A DNA stretch of 64,000 nt from Lycorma delicatula. Lineage: Eukaryota > Arthropoda > Insecta > Hemiptera > Fulgoridae. Positions 39,330-50,812 of the stretch are shown here, one piece after another; the stretch's first letter is position 1; every line of letters starts with the position of its first letter. The notes under the pieces were generated by a model that saw only the letters and a list, made by a program, of their open reading frames with translations, was not told the DNA's origin and did no database searches. The position numbers and the translations under genes were made by a program. Location: assembly GCF_047948215.1 (NCBI RefSeq), contig NC_134458.1:137252536-137316535 (forward strand), given 5' to 3'.

Positions 39330-39575
39330 GTGTCATTTAAATTTGTTAATTATAAATAACTTCCTAAATATTAGTTTTATTGGATAAAATTTTAAGCATT
39401 TTATTATAAACAAAATGACATTTATTCAAAATAAAGATCTGAGATTATGGCTTAAATTGTTGAAATTTGATCGCAAAAATTACGAAGTCTAACAATTTTA
39501 TGCCTGTTTTCCTAATTAAATACGGCTTTATTATGACTTTCTTTCCTAATTAAATTAAAAATAATTAATAATAAT
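39330..39575 (+). repeat. AAT-tailed dispersed repeat (copy 2)
   Basis: Collinear with 27265-27505 over AAATATTAGTTTTAT ... AAAATGACA ... TTGATCGCAAAAATTA ... TTTTTAAT-type ends. It carries a local duplication of CTTTCCTAATTAAAT near its 3' side and ends in AAAATAATTAATAATAATC, a very short version of the tract that is expanded in copy 1. Confidence 0.6.
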
Positions 39576-40606
39576 CTCTACTAATGGTAATAATATAACA
39601 GGCACAGAATTATCACACTTCATAACTTACTTTACAATATATTACTATACGAATTTGTATGAAACTGATTTAATAAAAAGTTTTTTCCAGTTAATTTTAA
39701 TGTCAGCCCGAAGAAAAATATTTTCATCTTATCTTTTCATAGAACCATCCCCAAATTAGAATATTTTTTTTTTAAATGAAATAATTTTACTTCTCCAAAT
39801 TTTGTGTAATTTTTACTGTAAAGATTATTAAACTCAAATTATTTGTTATTACTACAGTAATTAATCTCTTTCATTAAAAAAAGTGAAATGGATAATTTAA
39901 GAAATCATAAAAATCACTAATCTATCAAATCTCCTAAAGAAGATCTTTAGAAGATAAATCTAAGTGTTTTACAGAACCTTTTTTTAATTTTAATCTCATT
40001 TCGTCGATTTAATAAAAGAAATGGATTTGGATTACCACCAAAAATTTTGAAAATTAGACATTTCACTAGATTCTGAGAATATTATTAACGTTTAATACAC
40101 TACCAGTTCAAAAGAATGACACCATTACATGCAGCATTCATAGTATAGCGCTGTTCTTAAACCACTATTTAAGAACCATTGTAGCACAGAATAAAGTGAC
40201 GCGAATATATCACACAAATATAAAACTTGTGCGTTTAATCCGTTAATGAAATAAATCACACTGACTTCCGAAAGAAAAATTTGAGACTGCAAACATCCTG
40301 AGATCAACAAAAATTACAGTTACAAAAAATAATGATAATTGTTTTATTGTGTTAATATGTTAGTAAGGTAAAACCATGAAAACATGTTAATGATAATTTA
40401 AATTACATATTAATTTATATTATTATAATTTTTTCTCTACATTTTTGCAAACTCTGGTGATCTGTTCAGTACTAAATCGTGTAGTAATAATAAAATGACA
40501 TAAAAATAAATAAATAATTATTTAAAACCGTTCCGTCAGTTAGATTTTTTCTTAATTCATGAGATCAATTTACATAGAAATGTATTATGAATTTAAAACT
40601 TATATT

Positions 40607-40609
<3 letters not shown>
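39576..40609. other. AT-rich spacer
   Basis: No gene or recognisable element. Confidence 0.5.

Positions 40610-40641
<32 letters not shown>
40610..40641. repeat. (TA)n microsatellite
   Basis: About 16 TA units. Confidence 0.95.
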
Positions 40642-40644
<3 letters not shown>

Positions 40645-40924
40645 CTTTTACTTACGAGAAATTTTTATGAAGACTCTTTGACTGTCTGCATCGATGCTCC
40701 TGCACCAGCACCAGTACCAAATAATTTACACAACACTCCGCGACCGTAACGCACACTTAACTTTATCACTCACGAATGACAACATTACCTAGAATTAAAC
40801 AAACAAGAAATAAATAGTTATATGAGAAACATCTCTAAATTACTACCGCATTTTAAAAATAGCAAATTATAGATAAAATTACATTCCCGAAAAAGGTATT
40901 TAAAATTTTTGTTTGTCTGCGTAT

Positions 40925-41560
40925 GACAGAAAAACGGAGGGTTAAAGTTAATCAGGATAAATCGGAGCACGTCACATTCGCCATGATAAGGAGTGACTAA
41001 CCCAATGTGAACACTGATGGTGTCTTGATCCCACAAACAGAGAGTGTGCGGTACCTAGGACTTCACTTAGATCGGCGTTTGACCTGGAAGTGTCACGTGA
41101 GAATGAGAATATAAATGGACGCAAAGTGTAGGGAACTGCATCGGCTGCTGTGGAGAAACTCACACCTCATAGTTCAGGTACGAGGTGTACAAATAAACTG
41201 ACGATAATGAATCCAATAAAGCTCTGTTTACAAAGCTGTCCTATGACCAATCTGGACTTACAGCGTGAAGTTATGGTGGGGCAGCAAGTAATAGTAACGT
41301 ATATATCATACTACGCTTCCAAAACAAGGTAACGAGAACAATTACAGAGGCGCCATGGTTCACACGCAATGATGAGACTCATGAATATCTGAAACTTCCG
41401 ACGGTTTGTTAGGTTGTGAGACAGCACAGCGTTAAATACCAACAACGTTTAGAAAATCACGTCAACCACTTAGCGATCAATTTGCTTGGTAACAGTGGGG
41501 ACGACCGAGAGTGAAACGTTAAAACTCCAAAAGTCGAAAAGGTTGAAAAGCTAAATCTAG
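40925..41560 (+). pseudogene. Jockey-like non-LTR retrotransposon RT C-terminal fragment
   Basis: The plus strand reads KVNQDKSEHVTFA, then DGVLIPQTESVRYLGLHLDR and RLTWKCHVR. This is the conserved RT thumb segment (V-K-Y-L-G-x-H-L-D-R-R-L-T-W) of Jockey-clade elements. Further pieces follow in shifted frames: IKLCLQS, QNKV, TITEAPWFTRND, HEYLKLPTV and a basic C-terminus. At least two stops and several frameshifts are visible, and the catalytic palm lies upstream of the 5' break. No RNase H or zinc tail follows, as expected for this clade. Dead, 5'-truncated copy. Confidence 0.82.
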
Positions 41561-42006
41561 TGATGTTATTTTTGTTTACTTCTTTGCTTATTTTTATTTT
41601 TTTGTTTTATGTTCAACAAGTTGTTTTGTTCTTATTTCGACTAGTTTACCGTTTGATTATTTGTTTGTTTGTTTTTTTTTTTTATTGAATATTTATTTGT
41701 TTGTTTTTTATTGAGTATTTATTTGTTAATTGATTTTTTGATTTTTTTTTAATCGTTTGGTTTTATGGACTATGAAATGTTGGCAGATATATTACTTTTG
41801 CTTATAAACTTTATGATTACAGCTTGCTGATAACTTTTGTTACGGATAGACTTATTTATTATGAAGGTTCCTTAAGAATCCCCTGTCACGTGCTTATCAA
41901 ACAACTTACCTATGATTCCTCTTAAGAATCCGATTGTAAATATACTATTTGAGGAACAAAGAAGAATTATAATTTTAATATTCATTTCAAATACTGTTCC
42001 TTATAG
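41561..42006. other. T-rich 3' flank with small direct repeats
   Basis: Contains the duplicated block TTTGTTTTTTATTGA(A/G)TATTTATTTGTT (about 41665-41730). It may be the decayed 3' tail of the preceding fragment, but no clear poly(A) is present. Confidence 0.4.
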
Positions 42007-43344
42007 TCTATACTATTATATAGTGAGGAAGAGGGTTTTTGTTTGTTCGGGATAAACAAAAAACTAGTCGATCAATCGAACATTTTTTTAAATTTCTGTT
42101 TAAGTTCCCGCGGGGACTTGCGTGTGAGGTGTGGTATGCGAGCACCTCGTGGGAGGCTAGACCAATCATCACCATAAACTTCTAACAAAAGGGTGCTCCT
42201 GGGATGCTGTTTTAGGAGGTGCAATGTGGTGCTCTTATAGTAGATTTGCAAACAATCGTCCGATTTTCAAAATTCAAACGGGGTATTTATTAGTAGGTTG
42301 AAGACTAACTTTTGCAAGTATCAGATACACTCTCGATCTACTACATGACGGTTATTCGGAAATGTTATCTAAAAATGAAAACTTATTTAAATTAAAAATT
42401 ATTTATTAAAACGTGTAAATAATAAATAACCGTTGCTGCATTTCTCATTCGGGCCGCGAGGTAGCGAGCCACTAAATTCTCATGCTACATTCTTACAGCA
42501 AGCCTCTCCAAAAATATTTTTCAATAGATATTTTTAATAGAGGTCTTATTGAAATTGAAGGCAACATATCAAGAGTGATTCATAATCAACGCCAAGCAAA
42601 AACTACTGAAGATTAATTGATAAAAACTTGTATATATATTCTTCTTACGTTGTAACTGCACACTACGGAAAGATTTTTTGAAACTCCGAGTTTAAAGGGG
42701 TAAAACGGAATAACAATAAAATTTACTATTTTTTTTTTTAATTTTTCGGCAACAAATGAGGATATCAGGTTTATTTTGTGTGTGTGTGTGTGTGTGTGTA
42801 TGGGTGTGCGTGTAATCTTCATGTGAACATCTAAAAAAATTCTAGATTTTTTAAATTCCGAGTTTCAAGGATTAAAATGGATTTTTGATTTTTTTTTAAA
42901 CCCTGTTATTTTTTTTAATTCTGGATAACAAATAAAGAAATTTTTGGTGAGTGTAATCTTCATGCGAATAAACAAATTTCTAGATTTTTTTAATTCGACC
43001 TTGAAAGGGAGTGAAGAAAGGTAGAAAAATGCTGAATAATGATTGTAAATTTTCCCAATCCCAACTATACTAAATGAGATATTCAGTAGATTTGGGCTTT
43101 TAAATACTCTTGAGATAAATATTTAAAAACCATTTCGGGTTTTTTTGGATTCCGATTTTTATTAAGGGATGCGATGTAGGCCCTGTGGCTCAACCAGCAC
43201 AGCCACTGCTACCGTTGCTGTATGTGTGACTGGCTGCATCTGCCTCTCCAGTTCCTTGACTAAAAAATATAAAATAAAAAGATTTACCGCTACGGGAAAC
43301 GCGGGTAACCATAAAGCGCAGGCGAAGATGTGACGGGGAGCTAG
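42007..43344 (+). mobile_element. Non-autonomous Helitron, near complete
   Basis: The 5' end reads TCTATACTATTATATAGTGA, the TC-initiated start typical of many insect Helitrons, followed by GGATAAACAAAAAACTAGTC. The 3' end is GACGGGGAG-CTAG at 43341-43344 followed by T. There are no terminal inverted repeats and no Rep/helicase coding sequence, so rolling-circle proteins would have to come from elsewhere. The base before the 5' end is G, not the canonical A. Internal repeats of about 130 bp (about 42665-42835, 42840-42975, 42980-43060) each begin TCTAGATTTTTT(A/T)AATTC and include (A/G)TGTAATCTTCATG(T/C)GAA. The first also holds a GT microsatellite. The 3' part is shared with 1-391. Confidence 0.75.
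42665..43060 (+). repeat. Internal tandem repeats of the Helitron, about 130-bp unit
   Basis: Three successive degenerate units share 'CTAGATTTTTT..AATTC', a GGATAAAATGGA-like stretch, (G/T)GGCAACAAAT or TGGATAACAAAT, and TGTAATCTTCATG. A (GT)n of about 11 units is inserted in the first (42777-42799). Confidence 0.65.
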
Positions 43345-44036
43345 TAGTAGATATTTATAGATACTAAATTAATTACATGTATTCAAATTTCCCTTATTTA
43401 AAAAAAAAAAATTTCACTCAAAAACATGATTTTTTGTTGTAATTTTTTTTATTTTATTCATATGTCGAATTTACCAAAGAAAATATTTTCAGAGAACACA
43501 AGAAATGTCTAATGTAATTATAATCGAAAAAACTTGATTCCAGTAAAATAAAACCTTTGGGTCTAACTATTAAAATAGGTTTTTATTGTTTTATAGTTGT
43601 GACAAAGTTACATTCTATTTTGTATTTATAAATTATAAACTTTTTTTTACTTTGTGTATTGTAAATTTTTATTACATTTTTTTTTTAATTTCGTTAAAAT
43701 TAATTCTATTATATATACCCTGCACAACTGAATTTTAAATCCTGTTTATTTCTGCAAAATATACATGAACATATATATCAAATAAATTAAACCATATACC
43801 ATAATGGGAACTGTAGTTTTATGTTTTTCATCTGAGCGCTCATCGCTTTTATATTGAACACTATCACTTCCTTAGAGAGGATATGATTAACATCTCTGTT
43901 TTATTGTAAAAGTATTAAGCCATGAATTAAAAACATTGAAAATGTGTGATAGTTTTTTGAGTCAGCTTAAAACTAATTAATATATTACCTTGCTCCTAAA
44001 CCAATCATCGGTCTGTTCTATTTACTTATTACTGTT
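43345..44036. other. AT-rich spacer
   Basis: No gene or recognisable element between the Helitron and the retrotransposon cluster. Confidence 0.5.
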
Positions 44037-44599
44037 TTTTTTTTTTTTTGTTGATGCTTTAGGGGCATCAACTGCTATGGTCATTAGCCCCTTCCACATC
44101 AAAAAATTAAAACATACTTTTCTCTCCCGGTTAAAAAACACTAGCGACATAGTCAATAGACTTGTCAATAAAAATCATCTAATAAACAAAGTTGTCATGG
44201 GATTAAAACCTCAAAAGAAACACAAAATGGCAAAGATGAAAATTTTCCTTGCCACTTTGAAACAAAAACCATTTCTTACGAAACGTTTCCAATTAAATTT
44301 ACACCAAGTAAACACCGTTAAAATCACAGTTACAAAATATGAGAAAACACTAACATAAAAATATAGTGTCAAACACATAATGACATGGCTGTAAAGGGCC
44401 CTTACCACTTAATACCAAATATCACATACAATAGAAGATGTTCGGAGAACATAAAAAACACATCTTTAAACTTTCATGTTATATAAAATTAAAAAACACA
44501 AATTATATTAACATAAATTCTTCAAATAAATATAAAATCGATCTCTTGTTAAATTCTATCGCCTCGGTTTCCCTTTTGGCCATCCTTTTTACTCCTTTT

Positions 44600-46150
44600 C
44601 TCAATCTTCCGAAATGCCTCTATGTCGATATCCATCGCAATAGATGGGATGGATATCGACATAAAAATGGATCGATGGATCTGATTCCATCAGCGATGGA
44701 GTCTTCACTTCCTCCGACGTAAGTCTCAGAGGATCTCCTGCTGCCGGCGTCGGATGACACCGGCTCCGCTGACGCAGTGAACAGTACATCGCAGTCAAGA
44801 TTGGATGTACTCACCGCTACAATATGTGGGGCGGTCGATTGTCTCGCCCCCTTTCCACTAATTCCCTCCATGCTTTCGGAGACACTGTTGGATTTTTTAA
44901 TGTCTTCCTTTTCAGGAATCATCACTTCTGGTTTCGCAGATCCCTCGGTGGAAATTTTTTCCTCCTGCACTTTTACATTAGGTATCGTTGGCTCAGTCTT
45001 TCTCTCAGTTACTACTTTATTTGTAAGCTCAAATTTGGGCTTTACGAAGCTGTTTTCAATGGATTTTCCTGCTCTCTTCTGCGACGGCTTTGGACTGTTT
45101 CCTCTTAATGGTCGACTCTTCATTTTGTCCTCGATGATGCGTTCGACTATCTTAGTTAGCTAAAGCTGGTGCCAATTCTGACAGCACATCTTGTGATTTT
45201 ATAGAAGCTGTAGGAGCTGCAAGAACAGCCACAACTTGTGCGTATGACACAGTCTTTGGCGTTCTGCCAAGCATAATTTTCTTTGCGTTAAAGTAGCTGA
45301 ATTTCTGTGCTACCTTAATCTCTTGGACAGCTACTTCCTCTTTATAACTAGGACAATTCCTAGACCTTGCAGAATGGTGTCCATGACAGTTGACACAAAC
45401 AGGAAGATCCCCGCACGAGTCATCTGGGTGTAATGGTTCACCACACACACATATCTGCTTCTTTGTACAACGAGCCGCCGCATGTCCGAATCTTTGAAAC
45501 CCAAAACAACCCAAAGGTGTTGGGATAGACGGACGCACATCCAACCTGTGAAAACCAGCTTTAATCATCTCCGGACACTTTGGTTTATTGAAAGTTAACA
45601 CATGTGATGCGGAGGGTTAGACTTCTCCATTCCGGCGCATGTTTAAGCGACGGCATGCAACAACACCTTGTTTCTGGAGTTCATCTACAATCTCCTCTTC
45701 TGTGCAGTTTAATAAATCCCTGCACACAATAACGCCATTTGAAGTGTTCAAAGTACCGTGGGGAAATAACTTAATGTCAATGATTCCTATCTTCTTGGCT
45801 TTTAAAAATCGCAAAGATTGAACATCTTTGACAGTTTTCTACAAAGAGTCCCACTGCAGTTTTCCGTATCTCTTTCACTGGTCCTCCAACAACTTCCGTG
45901 ATGCCACGAGCTATCACGAAAGGGCTAGTTTTCGAAAAATTGCCCTTTCTTCTTTATAACTAAATATTTTGGAACTGGACCACTATTCTTCGGTCTAAAC
46001 TTACGACTTTCCTTCTTCTTTTCCATATCTATTATCTCTTCTTTATCACTAAATTCTACACTCTTCCTTCTCTTCGCCTGCAAAGACAAAGGCTCTCCAG
46101 AACGAGAGTTTTTACGTAGACCATCTGCCACGGAAGATGTGGTTGATAAG
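44600..46150 (-). pseudogene. gag-like ORF1 of element A, broken
   Basis: ORF1 proteins of this type bind element RNA and form the ribonucleoprotein. The N-terminus starts MNNLSTTSSVADGL near 46150 and is basic and charged. A frame change near 45920 leads to FVIARGITEVVGGPVKEIRK. Next come KLFPHGTLNTSNGVIVCRDL and RRLNMRRNGEV, then a TAA stop at about 45614-45616, then VLTFNKPKCPEMIKAGFHRL. Three zinc-knuckle-like motifs follow: CFGFQRFGHAAARC (second Cys changed to Phe), CVCGEPLHPDDSC and CVNCHGHHSARSRNC. Another frame break lies near 45150. The C-terminal part is Ser/Glu/Lys-rich and ends near 44620 in an inverted repeat. The knuckle arrangement matches gag of I/Jockey-type LINEs. Not functional as it stands. 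Confidence 0.82.
44621..44663. repeat. Perfect 16-bp inverted repeat at the gag/3'-UTR junction
   Basis: TATGTCGATATCCATC (44621-44636) and its exact complement (44648-44663) are separated by 11 bases. It lies where gag coding ends and where ORF2 would be expected to begin in an autonomous relative. Confidence 0.9.
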
Positions 46151-46680
46151 TTGTTCATAATCCTATGAAAAGCCCGATATAATGTCACAACGTACAGGCG
46201 GAGAGACGGTTGGGCGTGCCCCAGATCATTGATCCTGCCTGGTTCCTCCAGTCAGCCGCCACCCACAAATTTAACCCGGGCCGGGGAGTCAGGTACTGTC
46301 TGACCCACGAAACAAAAAATTCTAGGGCTCGCACGTAGCAGTAAGGGCTCCGATACCCTTACCCGTGGGAGAATTCCTGGTAAGGGCCGAAGTGACAACC
46401 GAGAAGAGGAATGGGTACTCCCCTTCCGCACTCCGCCGAACGTCGGCAAACAGATCACGGTCATGCCTCCCACTCCCGCTGCAACCAGCAAAACCGAGAA
46501 GCACAACCGCAACCAGTACGGACAGCTCGGAACCGCCAGTGCTGTACTCCATACGGAGCTCCTGAGCAAGACCATTATCCCGTTGGCTGACATAAGTGCA
46601 GGTACCGAAGTGTCATGTCGTTGCCCGCCCCGGACGTGTGCGTAGATGTAGCATGGACGTGGGGTTAGATTTATCTGGGG

Positions 46681-46699
46681 CATTATTATTATTATTATT
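46681..46699. repeat. (ATT)n tract between elements A and B
   Basis: About six ATT units lie between the 5' end of element A and the 3' end of element B. Confidence 0.9.
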
Positions 46700-49600
46700 C
46701 TCTTGGGCAAGACCAGTAAAAAGCATCCTGGACGGCCAAAAGGCGAGGCGCAAGAGCTATAACTATTGTTCTGACATGCGTTGTATATGGGAACATGAAC
46801 TACTGAATACTATGGGTGAGATATATGAATGAAAGACAAAATACCAGACATGAAAATTTATGAACTGCCAGATGTTAATGGCCATTGTCTCCCGCCTGCA
46901 GCTCTACCTGATCGTCCCCCTCAGTAACAGGCGTTATCTTAACGCTCGAGCTTGTGACGTACCGACGGACCAAGCGGCATGTATCCAGCAACACAGCCCA
47001 CTGCATTGGTCAGAACAGCTTTACTGGTACTCCAACGGATCTTAATGAATCATGCAGAGAACGTGGAATCTCTCCCATCACGCTCAAAACAACCGGAACT
47101 ACCCTTACGCTCTCTGGTTCCAAATATCCTTGACTTGATCTGCAAGATCCCTATACGTCACTATTTTTTCGGTGTACTTCCTCACTATATTGGTGGAAAA
47201 TGGAATTGTGACCTCAATCAGAAAGGTGATCTTCTCCTGCTTCTTGGTCAGAGCGACGTCTGGCCTATTATGCTCCATTGTCCTGTCCGTCAGAACAGTA
47301 CGATCGTAGTACAATCTATACCGATCGTCCTCTAATACAGGCTGAGGAGCATACTTAAAATACGGGACTGAAACGGCAAGGAGACCTAGGTCCAAAGCAA
47401 GCCTCTCGTGAACCATCTTCGCCACGTTGTTATGTCGGGCTGTATATTCTCTTGGAGCTAAAAACTGACACCCGCTAACGATCTGTTCGATGAACTCATT
47501 GATCGATCCACAAAGACAGCACAGATCAATGGTTATAGCAGGATCCTTAACGACATTCTTTCTGTAGCTGACGACCCTATCCTGTATAGCAAATACAAGG
47601 CCCTCCGTCTCAGCAAACAACTCTGCATACTCTAGCCAGACTACAGACGCATCTCGATCAACTGCTTCATCTATAAGCGCCGCGTAGTACCTCCTATGCA
47701 ACTCCCTCGAACTCCACCTATCCATCACACTGATCTCGGAGAAGGTATCCTCAAGAGGCTGGAATTTCTTTTCACTGAGGCGTAGTAGGTTAGATTTTTG
47801 TCACTTTTTACTACAACCCAGTGGAGCAAGCTGGACTGGTTCTTCTCTAGGAAGTATTTCCGGAGATTCAGCACCTGTTCTGCATGAACCTTCCGCAAAT
47901 CCGCAACACCTCTTCCTCATCTATTTCTGGACAGGTGAAACCGCTCGACGGAGCTGCGTGGGTGATGGGAGCGGTGTCGCGTGAACAATACACGCATCAT
48001 TCTATTAAGCCTTTCAAGGTCTGTCCGCATCCAATTCATCACGCCAAAGCAATAAGAAATCAACGGAACGGCAAATATGTTGATGGCCTTTATCTTATTA
48101 GAACCACTCAACTGGGAACTCATGACGGCTCTTACTCTTCTTGAAGCCAGATGTAAGGGCCTCTTTCGCTCGACTATGGCCAATTCCAATATCCTGCAGG
48201 AAACCAAGGTACTTATATGTCTCACCACGCTGCATTGCATTCATGGGCGCAGGAGCATCCATCTGCGGCACATCACACGCCTCAATCTGCGAGCATTTTC
48301 CTCTCTACATGCCATTGACCCTACACTTGTCAAGACCAAAACTCATGCATATGTCGACACTGAACTTCTCGACTATTTGAAAAGTTGCCGGACCCCTTTT
48401 TCAGTGTCAGAAATAAGCTAAATATCATCCATATACATGAGGTGGCTAAAACTGTACTGTCCAAGAGCAAAACCCTTCTTGGACTTCTGTAAGATGGAAG
48501 ACAGAGGGTTCAAACTAAGCAAAACCATAGATCGCTGAAGGAATCGCCCTGAAAAATGCCTCGGTTGATCTTTGTTACTCCAACCTTAACGGGGTTCTTA
48601 TCTGGAATAGTCAACAAAAGATTTGTGCACCACTTACCCATAACGACACTTAGGCACTCAACGACAACGGGATCGACTTTGTACAGACGTAAGACCTCTA
48701 TCATCCAGGAGTACGGAACCGAGTCAAAGGCCTTCCTGTAGTCTATATAACCAGTATATAGGCTGCCCCGACTCTTCTTTGCTGTTACAGAGATAACGCT
48801 ATCAATCACTAGCTGCTCTTTGCAGCCCCTACTACCCTGACGACACCCTTTCTGCTCCTCAGCCAAGATCTGATGTCTCTCAAAATGCTTATTGAATTTG
48901 GCAGTGAGGACAGAAGTAAAAAGCTTATATATTGTAGGAAGACAGGTAATAGGTCTGTACTTGGACGGGTCTACCGTTGCAGGAGAAGATTTCGGGATCA
49001 GATAGGTCATCTCCTGGGTGAAAAAGGTCGGCATTAGACTTGCATCTCGCAAGATGGCAGAGTAAAATTCTGCAAGACGCCTGTGAACAGAAGAAAAGCG
49101 CTTGTACCAAAAGTTATACACTCCATCAATCCCAGGCGCCTTCCAATTATGGGTTTTTTAACCGCCTCCTGTACATCTTCTAGAGTTACTAAATGATCTA
49201 CCATTGTCTGGACTCTATCAGCTCGGTTTCGTTCGTCACAAATCCACGTTACCCCACTGTTATGCTGTGAGGATCATGACCAAAGTGGACCCCAATAAAC
49301 CAAGACCTCCTTACTAGTAGGGGACGCGTTCGCCTGTGGTTGTTGCTGAAGTGAAACCTGCAACCGCTTATACAGCTCCTTCTGATTGGTACGGAACAAG
49401 TGAGCTTGTTCCCGGCGCATGTTACTCTGCCGATACCGCCGTAGCCGACATGACAGTATCATCAATCGTTGCTTTAACAAATCCAGGACTTCATGGCCGG
49501 TGGTGTTTTCCGGGTTCTCATACGTTCGGATTATCGACTCTGCCGCCGATCGGATCCTTCCACTGGGGTTAGCAGATGTTAAGAAACTGGACAAACGACC

Positions 49601-50690
49601 AATCTCTTTCCTTAGCTTATCGACTTTCCTACATAATCTCTCCACCTAAGGTAGACGCTGGGGACTCTTACGCATTGCAGGAGCGACGATTCGCTGACCA
49701 TTCGCTTTGACTGCCGTGATCGCACCGATGTACACTGACTCATGGAGCTCAATTACGGAGGGTACTAATCTTACTTTTTCTTCAAGAATCTCATTAATAA
49801 GGTCCACTATTTTCCTCGTGCCGCGATTAACCCTCAGCCTTGGTATACGCTGTCTGGCTGACGGATCCATACCACCATACAGCATCTCATTCTCTGCAAA
49901 TTGATCGGAGGGGATTGTCGGCTCTTATCGCTTCTTCTACAGCACTTTCATCTGAAGATGGGCTGGACAACAACCCTAACTCCCTACAAACATCAGCTCG
50001 GATTAACACCACCACATCCGCCGGAAGACTTAAAAAGGGATCTGCGCTGATCCAGGATGTTTTGGACAGACTTATATCGTAGCTCAGGGAACTTCTCAAC
50101 CATCGCTTGGTGCAGCTGAACACTATACGGTTTCATGTCCGATTCCATTTTTGTTATAGTTAGGTAGGTACGGTAAAGGAAGGCACTATGTTCATCTGTC
50201 CATTTAAACCGCTTCCTACCCCGTGATTCTACACCACTGGGTGACTGAACTTCAACCACAACAGAAGCCATAGAAAACGTTCCAGGCCTTGTGGTACCAT
50301 TAGGTGAGGCGCCGCCACTCGCTCCAGCACTCCTCACCCCAGACTGAACATCACGACGGCTCCGAAGGGTGTCAGCCCGCAACACCCTACCGCCCCGGTA
50401 TTTATTCATCGTTGTACTCCATTAATTTTCAAAACAAATGGGTAACAGGATTAGCTCCTGCGGGCAAGGCTCCGACACCTCTAGAAACGGCCGTCCCTAA
50501 CACTGGAAACAGACGCCGACCAAACGCCGTCCAATCCGGAACAGATGCGTTGGATTTAAAGTACCTGTTATGGTCCGCGAGTGGGCCTTTGAAGAACACC
50601 ACCTATCCTGTATATCTACAGGGCCTTCCTCTATCCGCCAACTTGAGGACGCGCTCAGTAGGGAGACAAGATGCCCAGGGGGGCATTAAT
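46700..50690 (-). mobile_element. Element B: R4/Dong-like non-LTR retrotransposon, near full length
   Basis: Minus-strand element of about 4 kb with a 5' UTR (50690-50410), a single long ORF (50409-46875) and a short 3' UTR. It carries RT plus a C-terminal restriction-like endonuclease and no APE endonuclease, RNase H or separate gag. This is the architecture of the R2/R4 group. ATT-rich simple sequence lies at both ends (46681-46699 and about 50690-50812). Dong, a member of the R4 clade in the silkworm, inserts in TAA repeats, so this context supports the assignment. The clade call is from memory of motifs and needs a tree. Confidence 0.78.
46875..50409 (-). pseudogene. Single ORF of element B: Myb-like, RT and restriction-like endonuclease; broken
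   Basis: N-terminal region (50409-49990): after a Ser/Gly-rich lead, RKRFKWTDEHSAFLYRTYLT and a QNILDQRR-type end form a Myb-like or helix-turn-helix DNA-binding segment. The middle (49990-49280) is a basic linker. RT (about 49150-48410) shows NWKAPGIDGVYNFWYKRF, KYRPITCLPTIYKLFTSVLT, EQKGCRQGSRGCKEQL, YIDYRKAFDSVPYSW (catalytic D), IFQGDSFSDL and YMDDI (catalytic DD intact). The thumb (48160-47920) has QLSGSNKIKAINIFAVPLIS. A Cys motif CCLCGSINEFIEQIVSGC has Gln where the family usually has His. The endonuclease shows HNRPDVALT and FLIEVTIP. Inactivating changes include a TAG near 49646, a TGA near 49274, frame changes near 50010, 49885, 49150 and 48512, and further ones after 48410 and 47900. 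Stop TAA at 46875-46877. Confidence 0.85.
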
Positions 50691-50812
50691 TATCATTAAT
50701 TAATTAATTAATACTTTTATTAGATACTTATTACTATTACTTTTACTACTATTACCATTATCATTACAGTTACCGTTATCATTATCATTATCATTAATAC
50801 TGATAATGTTTA
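50691..50812. repeat. Degenerate ATTA/ATT/ATC simple-sequence tract
   Basis: Runs of ATTA and then ATT, ACT and ATC units (TTATCATTATCATTATCATT) lie between the 5' ends of elements B (minus) and C (plus). Confidence 0.85.

Larger units (their letters stand above)
44037..46680 (-). mobile_element. Element A: gag-only non-LTR retrotransposon (no ORF2)
   Basis: Read on the minus strand: a GC-rich 5' UTR (46680-46150), a gag-like ORF (46150-44600), a 3' UTR of about 550 bases, and a poly(A) tail seen as poly(T) at 44037-44049. No endonuclease, RT or RNase H sequence lies between gag and the tail. The terminal 3' sequence (GGGGCTAATGACCATAGCAG) and an inner TGTAAAGGGCCC block are shared with element D (AGGGCTAATGACCTTAGCAG; TGTAAAGGGCCC), which has an ORF2 end. 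This suggests A is a deletion derivative of the same I-group-like lineage that kept the 3' end, in the manner of half-LINEs of mammals. The 5' edge abuts an ATT tract. Confidence 0.72.

Noticed and set aside
44777..45163. Plus-strand open frames over the gag region
   Set aside because: They are antisense to gag of element A. The minus strand has the zinc knuckles.
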